Shown here: piece by piece, positions 63,901 through 64,000 of the stretch
Layout of the letters: each line of letters begins with the position of its first letter
Position numbering within the stretch: the first letter of the stretch is position 1
DNA from: Emticicia sp051209875
GTDB taxonomy: Bacteria > Bacteroidota > Bacteroidia > Cytophagales > Spirosomataceae
Reading direction: 5' to 3'
Assembly (NCBI RefSeq): GCF_051209875.1
Contig: NZ_JBNTQY010000001.1
Coordinates: 4,898,001-4,962,000 of the forward strand
DNA length: 64,000 nt
The notes under the pieces: model-generated
The model's input: the letters and a program-made list of their open reading frames with translations, nothing else
Told to the model about the DNA's origin: nothing
Databases searched by the model: none
Position numbers and translations under genes: made by a program

Positions 63901-64000
63901 TTTTGCAAGGGGAAAATTTCCTACCAAGTTGATGTTCATAATCGGAAATTCTGAAAAGTTTACATCTTGTGCCGTAGGGCCACTATCGAGTTTTTGTGGT
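60973..64000 (-). CDS. RND-family efflux permease (gene continues beyond the right edge)
   Basis: The frame stays open to the edge (PQKLDSGPTAQDVNFSEFPI before the first ATG at 63939), so about the first 100-130 residues are outside. Visible are the porter domains, the membrane block with GLGIVVDDAIVVIENAHRLF, a second block (GVGIIALAGIVVKNGILLIEF), and a short Glu/Val-rich C-terminal tail. It is an AcrB/MexB-type inner-membrane proton antiporter working with a periplasmic adaptor and an outer-membrane channel, not seen here. The substrate is not predictable; Bacteroidota have many such pumps. Confidence 0.93.
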   Translation of the reverse strand, partial: PQKLDSGPTAQDVNFSEFPIMNINLVGNFPLAKLKDYAEQLQDEIESYPEITKVDIVGTLKREIQINLDLYKMQAAGLTFYDIQSTIQGENVNISGGELNVDNVRRTIRVKGEFSTVEQMRNIQIRSSTGATVRLGDVADVIDSSEDRQDFARLDGKSVVTLNVVKRAGANVIAVSERIEALLEKYRSDRFPQGLEVRVTADTSERVKSSIADLVNTVVLGFIFVVIVLMFFMGVRDAIFVGLSVPLSALIAFIPLWFSGFTLNTIVLFAFLLGLGIVVDDAIVVIENAHRLFNRFKNLSVKEAVALAASEVFLPVLSGTLTTIAPFFPLLFWPGIVGEFMKYLPITLIYTLFASLIVAYVMNPVFAITFMKRHEEQDIDTSFRGIQRPLIIMAIIAVPAYFINVGVGNFIVLMAILYVFNHFVLTPKIIMPFQDGALPRFKQAYRNLISWVIVGYRPVYAVLSMFGVLIMTFVLLGIVKPKVIFFPSGDPDFIYVYNVMPVGTDARLTDSVTKVLEKKVFAVIKRNKAEKAINSVISNVGKNAGDPFNPDRSATPQKSKITVAFVKAEERGDISSVKLLEEVRKELQGIPGSEISVQRENNGPPTGKPISVEIAGDDFDQLISIEKEVRKRITAARIEGIEELKSDLITNKPEIIVDVDKVKAQREGISTSQIALAIRTALFGAEISKFRDDKDEYPIQLRLKADDRNQIEKLLSLNITYRDMNMGGVLRQVPLNSVASVSYSTTFSQINRTNLQRIITLGSEVLNGYNANEIVAEIQSKVIDQMDVPSGYTVKMGGEQEAQQETGTFLAGALVAAVLLIYLILATQFNSVIKPVIIFVTILLSFIGVFLGFMAFGMTFSILMSGVGIIALAGIVVKNGILLIEFTDELRSRGYELKAAIVEAGGVRLTPVLLTASAAILGLVPLALGVSLDFVTLFTELNPHLFFGGESAVFWGILAWTIIFGLSFSTVLTLVIVPCLYYINERVRDKWFRKNKTVEVVEEAEVVE

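Overview
The window looks like the chromosome of a gliding-type Bacteroidota bacterium, most likely a member of the Cytophagales (an Emticicia/Arcicella/Runella-like organism is my guess, not a demonstrated identity). The reasons are an AT-rich sequence, promoters that fit the Bacteroidota -7 consensus TAnnTTTG, the absence of strong Shine-Dalgarno sequences, a complete gldKLMN block preceded by a porP/sprF-type gene (type IX secretion, T9SS), and many lipoprotein, SprB, TANFOR, LruC and DUF4271 family proteins.

Layout. 1-9 kb: the end of a tricorn-like S41 protease; a RAYT transposase broken by one stop codon and flanked by REP hairpins; a minus-strand sugar gene set (a very large ThuA/dehydrogenase/CARDB/cupredoxin fusion, a Gfo/Idh/MocA dehydrogenase and a TIM-barrel sugar isomerase) with a divergent AraC regulator. 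8.6-15 kb: an M43 metalloprotease with a tail-fibre-like surface protein, a GH20 hexosaminidase and an LruC lipoprotein. 15-25 kb: sucD, DUF4271 and hemD, then porP and gldK-L-M-N. 25-34 kb: housekeeping genes (glyA, pssA, an MBL hydrolase, an RsmI-like methyltransferase, selD, a DoxX-like membrane protein). 34-45 kb: aldehyde dehydrogenase with DUF779 and a divergent AraC regulator, a DUF4382 lipoprotein, a CE15-type esterase, a PhnA-type zinc protein, an alpha/beta hydrolase, a 20-copy 21-bp minisatellite, a GH10 xylanase and a VOC protein. 61-64 kb: an RND efflux permease that runs off the right edge.

The most unusual part is 45.6-60.7 kb, all on the minus strand. I read it as a polymorphic toxin locus. 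A 2401-residue secreted protein (signal peptide, TANFOR-like region, fibronectin III and Ig/PKD-like repeats, pre-toxin region, variable C-terminal toxin) overlaps its candidate immunity gene by one base (TAATG). Behind it is an array of orphan toxin/immunity cassettes. These begin with copies of one of two segments that are also inside the big protein: module A at about residues 1648-1754 and module B at about 2134-2243. The cassettes lack signal peptides and mostly lack ATG starts, and several are truncated. At the broken joins lie copies of a short element with 17-bp perfect inverted ends (GTTCCCTCAGAGTCTCC). This suggests a recombination-driven store of silent toxin tips, in the same window as core genes of the T9SS, although no T9SS sorting domain is visible on the big protein.

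Intergenic DNA is rich in perfect hairpins: REP-like palindromes, bidirectional terminators, a long two-part stem between gldK and gldL, and strong stems inside two divergent promoter regions. No rRNA, tRNA or CRISPR array was recognised.
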